Positions 1-5,143 of a stretch of DNA of 5,143 nt are shown in pieces (the first letter of the stretch is position 1; the number at the start of each line of letters is the position of its first letter). The DNA lies in assembly GCA_039027055.1 (NCBI GenBank), contig JBCCLD010000336.1:1-5143 (forward strand), in the 5' to 3' direction. This stretch comes from JBCBEX01 sp039027055. Its GTDB lineage: Bacteria > Bacteroidota > Rhodothermia > Rhodothermales > Rubricoccaceae. Under the pieces are notes generated by a model, which searched no databases, was not told where the DNA came from, and was given only the letters and a program-made list of their open reading frames with translations. The translations under genes and the position numbers were made by a program.

Positions 1-26
1 CAGCATGTGAGGGGTCGGTGTTGCGA

Positions 27-71
27 ATAGAGGGCAGCGAAGCGAAGAGGCGAGCCTCCGCGTACCTCTAT
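27..71. repeat. Nested inverted repeat in the leader region
   Basis: ATAGAGG (27-33) pairs perfectly with CCTCTAT (65-71), and a smaller palindrome, GAGGC/GCCTC (47-51 and 54-58), lies inside. Together they can form a stem with an inner hairpin. There is no T-tract after it, so it is not a textbook intrinsic terminator. It may end an upstream transcript or simply be chance pairing in GC-rich DNA. No convincing gene is seen in 1-240. Confidence 0.25.
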
Positions 72-122
72 CACGGCATCGTCCACGAATTCGGATCACC
101 CGGATCGCATCACCAGATCGGG

Positions 123-184
123 CCACCCAGACCGGAGCACGGAGGGGGCAGAGGCACGCGGCTTCGCGGCTGGGTGGAAACCAC
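123..184. promoter_or_regulatory. Candidate operator: inverted repeat abutting the -35 region
   Basis: CCACCCAG (123-130) is the exact reverse complement of CTGGGTGG (170-177). The right arm also starts a short palindrome, GTGG-AAA-CCAC (174-184), which covers the proposed -35 hexamer. Its position at the sigma-factor promoter would suit a regulator site or a leader fold. The 39-nt gap between the long arms is large, and the arms could pair by chance. Confidence 0.22.
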
Positions 185-203
185 GCGCGCCGCATGCTAT
201 TTT
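175..203 (+). promoter_or_regulatory. Putative promoter of the sigma factor/kinase unit
   Basis: TGGAAA (175-180; four of six matches to TTGACA) lies 17 bp before TATTTT (198-203; four of six to TATAAT), which is preceded by a TG-C extended -10 (195-197). This is the most AT-rich spot before the gene. Transcription would start near 210, leaving a leader of about 30 nt. The same DNA can be read as a GGAAAC-type ECF -35 (176-181), which would allow autoregulation, or as a poor match (TATTTTCG) to the Bacteroidota -7 element. The exact sigma specificity is undecided. Confidence 0.38.
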
Positions 204-229
204 CGCGGGCACGCCCCACCACCATTTGT

Positions 230-234
230 GAGGA
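230..234 (+). promoter_or_regulatory. Shine-Dalgarno-like site for the ECF sigma factor
   Basis: GAGGA ends six nucleotides before the ATG at 241. The spacing is good for a ribosome binding site and supports that ATG as the start. The kinase gene downstream has no comparable site. Confidence 0.6.
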
Positions 235-240
235 CTCGTC

Positions 241-825
241 ATGCCGGACCCCACGTCGCCTGCCGAGGTCACACGCCTGCTCCACGCGGCGCAGGCGGGC
301 GATCCGCTCGCCCTCGAACGCCTCTTCCCTCTCGTCTACGACGAGTTGCGCGCCCTCGCTCACCGCCAGCGCGGCGGGTGGAGCGGCCAGCGCACGCTCA
401 ACACCACTGCGCTCGTCCACGAGGCGTACATCCGACTCCAGGACGGCGCCCAAGGCAGCGGCTTCGAGAGCCGGGCGCACTTCCTCGGGGTGGCTGCGAA
501 GGCCATGCGGCACATCCTCGTGGACTACGCCCGCCGCCAGGGCGCGCAGAAGCGCGGCGGCGACCAGCACCGCGTGGACCTCGACGCGCCCGGCCTCTCC
601 ATCGCCAACCCCGACGGCCCCGCGCTCACCGACCTCCTGGCCCTCGACGCCGCCCTCGACCGGCTTGCCGAGCAGGACGCGCGGGCGGCGCAGATCGTGG
701 AGTGCCGCTTCTTCGCCGACATGACCATCGAGGAGACCGCCGCCGCCGTGGGCGTCTCTACGCCGACGGTGAAGCGCAGCTGGCGCATGGCCCAAGCCTG
801 GCTGTATCGCGAGATGCAGGGCTGA
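241..825 (+). CDS. ECF-type RNA polymerase sigma factor (TIGR02999/Sigma70_ECF-like)
   Basis: This 194-residue protein is predicted to be an alternative sigma factor that directs RNA polymerase to a stress or signal regulon. Sigma region 2 spans about residues 9-105: the 2.2 helix reads ALVHEAYIRL (57-66), and a basic segment (RHILVDYARRQ, 90-100) corresponds to regions 2.3-2.4. A linker (about 106-133) leads to region 4 (about 134-192), whose helix-turn-helix reads TIEETAAAVGVSTPTVKRS (162-180). Length matches the family. There is no signal peptide or membrane segment, so it acts in the cytoplasm. The usual acidic DAED-type motif of region 2.2 is replaced by N54-T55-T56-A57. No anti-sigma gene follows; a Ser/Thr kinase begins 123 nt downstream on the same strand, the usual neighbour for this sigma type. 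Phosphorylation control is an inference. Start ATG is supported by GAGGA six nucleotides upstream. Confidence 0.93.
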   Translation: MPDPTSPAEVTRLLHAAQAGDPLALERLFPLVYDELRALAHRQRGGWSGQRTLNTTALVHEAYIRLQDGAQGSGFESRAHFLGVAAKAMRHILVDYARRQGAQKRGGDQHRVDLDAPGLSIANPDGPALTDLLALDAALDRLAEQDARAAQIVECRFFADMTIEETAAAVGVSTPTVKRSWRMAQAWLYREMQG

Positions 826-871
826 GCCACGGCGAAAGCCGCCGCGCCGCTCTCGTCTCTGCAATATGTGT

Positions 872-888
872 GGCGGTGTTGATCCGCC
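872..888. other. Small hairpin in the sigma factor/kinase gap
   Basis: GGCGG (872-876) and CCGCC (884-888) can form a 5-bp stem with a 7-nt loop in the 123-nt gap (826-948). No T-tract follows, so it need not stop transcription; it might tune the sigma/kinase ratio or protect an RNA end. An AT-rich spot just before it (862-869) is too weak to call a second promoter. Nothing else is seen in this gap. Confidence 0.2.
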
Positions 889-948
889 GACCCGTTGCGA
901 TTGCGTGAGCATGGAGAACACCACAGACCCGATCAGCTCAGACCGCTC

Positions 949-4026
<3,078 letters not shown>

Positions 4027-4064
4027 TACCGTCTACATGAAGCACGGGTGCATACACTCTTGGA

Positions 4065-4093
4065 GTGATCCTCGCGCATGCGGGGACCCACAC
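4065..4093. repeat. Solitary sequence resembling a type I-E CRISPR repeat
   Basis: The core CCTCGCGCATGCGGGG (4070-4085), preceded by GTGAT and followed by A, matches about 20 of the first 22 bases of the common I-E repeat form (GTG-T-CCCC-GCGCATGC-GGGGA), judged from memory. It folds as CCTCGC/GCGGGG around a GCAT loop, extended by T4069-A4086 and GTG/CAC. No second copy is found about 61 nt to either side (near 4004 or 4126) and no cas gene is in view, so it is not an array. It lies 38 nt after the kinase stop codon, so a transcript-end hairpin is the main alternative; no T-tract follows. Confidence 0.42.
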
Positions 4094-4208
4094 GAACGTC
4101 TGGAGACCACCTGCAACGCGGAGGGCCGAGAGATCGAAGAGGAGATGTCCAGGTGTCCAGCCGTTTGGGTAGAGGGGGCTATCCAGATGTCGACCTGACC
4201 TGGTGGGT

Positions 4209-4238
4209 CCCCCTCAGTCGCAGAGAGGACTGAGGGGG
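4209..4238. terminator. Perfect 11-bp hairpin between convergent genes
   Basis: CCCCCTCAGTC (4209-4219) and GACTGAGGGGG (4228-4238) are exact reverse complements around an 8-nt loop, and T4208-G4239 can add a wobble pair. A stem this strong between convergent genes may end or protect transcripts from both strands. Neither side carries a T-tract, so a classical intrinsic terminator is not shown; it may equally be a REP-like dispersed palindrome. Confidence 0.35.
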
Positions 4239-4239
4239 G

Positions 4240-4344
4240 AGCATCGAAGCCATGCACTCCCATTCCTCCCCAGTCCTCGTAGTTGGCATAGGCGAAGGCA
4301 AGCACCCACGACTTGCCCGCCTTGGCAGTCACAGTCGCGACCAC
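4240..4344 (-). pseudogene. Possible decayed coding fragment
   Basis: Read on the minus strand from 4344, the frame begins VVATVTAKAGKSWVLAF and continues AYANYEDWGGMGVHGFDAP, with G or C at most third codon positions up to about 4270. This looks more protein-like than the Arg/Pro-rich frames common in this DNA. The first seven codons match the last seven of the neighbouring phosphatase (VVVTVTA) except one residue. There is no clear start, and farther on the frame runs through the hairpin and the CRISPR-like repeat, so it is unlikely to be an intact gene. I do not recognise a family. Confidence 0.2.
4324..4344. repeat. 21-bp direct repeat, left copy
   Basis: It begins GGCAGTCACAGTC and matches 4506-4526 at 19 of 21 positions, with the first 13 bases identical. 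Both differences are transitions. It borders the left end of the 161-bp block at 4345-4505. Confidence 0.7.
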
Positions 4345-4505
4345 TAGTGCATGGACAACCGGTCTTTTGCGTTATCTGAAGCCATGTATGGAAGCTGCGA
4401 ATGCAGTTCCCCTCCTGGATAGGAGGGGACAGGGGTGGTTGACCGAATCAGCTACCCTGTCACGTCCAAAGCCGAACGCGCAGACGACGCCTTGAGTGTG
4501 CACTA
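4345..4505. mobile_element. 161-bp block with inverted ends, MITE-like
   Basis: The block begins TAGTGCA (4345-4351) and ends TGCACTA (4499-4505), exact inverted termini that extend one more base into the flanks (C4344, G4506). It sits exactly between the two copies of the 21-bp direct repeat and holds a REP-like double hairpin. It has no coding capacity of note. This layout suggests a small non-autonomous insertion, although 21 bp is long for a target duplication and the copies differ at two sites, so segmental duplication plus short chance inverted ends is possible. The block supplies the stop codon of the phosphatase. Confidence 0.3.
4409..4461. repeat. REP-like double hairpin
   Basis: CCCCTCCT (4409-4416) and AGGAGGGG (4421-4428) form a perfect 8-bp stem with a GGAT loop. 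Directly after it, GACAGGG (4428-4434) pairs with CCCTGTC (4455-4461). The wording CCCCTCC...GGAGGGG followed by GGGGTGGTT resembles dispersed extragenic palindromes that I recall from Bacteroidota genomes. It could also act in ending the convergent transcripts, but no T-tract follows. Confidence 0.42.
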
Positions 4506-5143
4506 GGCAGTCACAGTCACGACTACAAACGTGATGTCGTCATCGGGCGGCCGTCCGTCTGTCCAGGACGCGACGGTGGCCCGCAGGTGCGCCAGGATGG
4601 CGTCCGGCGACCGGTCGGCGACCTCGGCGAAGACGTCCACCGCGCGGTCGTAGCCGAGCATGGCGTGGTCGGCGTCGAAGAGTTCGGGGAAGCCGTCGCT
4701 CATGAGCAGCAGCGTGTCGCCGACGCCGAGTGGCACGCGCGCGACGCGGTAGGGCGGCGTCGCGGGGCTGCCGAGCGGGAGGCCCTTGAGCGGCAACGCC
4801 TCCACGGCACCTGTCTCGGCGCGGTAGAGCAGCGCGGGCGGCATCCCAGCCCCCGCCAGCGTGAGGGTGCGTCCGTCGATCCGGGCAAGCGCGAACGCCA
4901 TGAAGAGCTTCGCCAGGTGCATCTCCCGGAGCGATGCGTTGGCGCGGTGCAGGATCGTGGCGAGGTCGGGCTCCCGGGCAAACGCGTGCCACAGGCTCTT
5001 CGTCGCCGTGACCATCGTGCCCGCCGTCATGCCGTGGCCCGTCGCGTCGCCGATGGCGAGCGTGAGCGGCCCCGATCCGTTCGGATCGACGTCGAAGTCG
5101 TAGTAGTCGCCGCCGACTTCGGTGGCGGTCTGCATGTGCGCGG
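4503..5143 (-). CDS. SpoIIE/PP2C-type Ser/Thr phosphatase, C-terminal part (5' end outside window)
   Basis: The visible 212 residues are a nearly complete SpoIIE-like PPM phosphatase domain that removes phosphate from Ser/Thr of target proteins using two metal ions. Motifs in order on the minus strand: EVGGDYYDF (metal aspartate codon at 5108-5106), IGDATGHGMTAGTMVTATKS (second aspartate in GDATGHG), AGMPPALLYR, LKGLPLGS, LLLMSDGFPEL (aspartate codon 4697-4695) and DDDITFVVV near the end. All acidic motifs are intact. An in-frame ATG at 5135 lies inside the conserved AxMxTATEVGGDYYDF segment, so it is not the real start; the frame stays open to the window edge. In related proteins the missing N-terminus is often a sensor (propeller, GAF, HAMP or membrane part). 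The stop codon TAG lies in the inverted terminus of the adjacent 161-bp block. The gene converges with the kinase across 476 nt, so it is not in the same operon. Confidence 0.9.
   Translation of the reverse strand, partial: AHMQTATEVGGDYYDFDVDPNGSGPLTLAIGDATGHGMTAGTMVTATKSLWHAFAREPDLATILHRANASLREMHLAKLFMAFALARIDGRTLTLAGAGMPPALLYRAETGAVEALPLKGLPLGSPATPPYRVARVPLGVGDTLLLMSDGFPELFDADHAMLGYDRAVDVFAEVADRSPDAILAHLRATVASWTDGRPPDDDITFVVVTVTA
4506..4526. repeat. 21-bp direct repeat, right copy, inside the phosphatase 3' end
   Basis: Spanning 4506-4526, this copy encodes the last seven residues of the phosphatase (VVVTVTA). It contains a tandem AGTCAC pair. The left copy at 4324-4344 would encode VVATVTA in the same orientation, so one is probably a duplicate of the other. 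Confidence 0.65.

Noticed and set aside
18..908. Long open plus-strand frame of 296 codons overlapping the sigma factor gene
   Set aside because: Its product is mostly Arg, Pro, Gly and Ala, as expected from an out-of-frame reading of GC-rich coding DNA, and the sigma factor occupies the other frame with clear motifs.
895..948. TTG at 895 as the kinase start
   Set aside because: In frame, but adds 18 residues (His/Arg-rich) not expected before the conserved module, and no ribosome site precedes it; ATG 949 preferred.
4065..4126. A true CRISPR array
   Set aside because: Only one repeat-like unit; the positions where neighbours should lie do not match.
4146..4160. Tandem TGTCCAG copies with period 8
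   Set aside because: Only two copies of seven bases; no third in register.
4179..4422. CTATCCAG (4179-4186) and CTGGATAG (4415-4422) as distant inverted ends of a larger element
   Set aside because: An 8-bp match at this distance is expected about once by chance in a region this size, and nothing else flanks it.

Overview
The window is GC-rich and its coding regions strongly prefer G or C at third codon positions. Gene content suggests a high-GC member of the Bacteroidota/Rhodothermota side of the tree. The clues are an ECF sigma factor of the TIGR02999 (Sigma70_ECF) type, a membrane kinase with a kinesin-light-chain-like TPR domain, and a SpoIIE-like phosphatase with motif wording common in those phyla. 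Planctomycetes and Acidobacteria carry similar sigma/kinase pairs, so the assignment is an inference.

Layout: positions 1-240 are a leader with two inverted-repeat structures, a plausible extended -10 promoter (about 175-203) and a Shine-Dalgarno-like GAGGA. Then come an ECF sigma factor (241-825, +), a 123-nt gap with a small hairpin, and a large transmembrane Ser/Thr kinase with 12 in-register 42-residue TPR-like units (949-4026, +). A 476-nt gene-free stretch (4027-4502) follows, rich in structure: a solitary sequence resembling a type I-E CRISPR repeat, an 11-bp perfect hairpin, a possible decayed coding fragment, and a 161-bp block bounded by 7-bp inverted termini and 21-bp direct repeats that contains a REP-like double hairpin. 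The last gene is the C-terminal part of a SpoIIE/PP2C-type phosphatase (4503-5143, -), convergent with the kinase and cut by the right window edge.

Functional reading: sigma factor and kinase form a likely transcription unit without an anti-sigma gene. The sigma factor lacks the acidic region 2.2 motif and has threonines there, which fits a sigma factor activated by phosphorylation. The kinase would receive a signal through a TPR domain predicted outside the cytoplasmic membrane, phosphorylate its sigma partner inside, and so switch transcription. The phosphatase could be a counterpart, but its opposite orientation and separate terminator-like region make that only a possibility.
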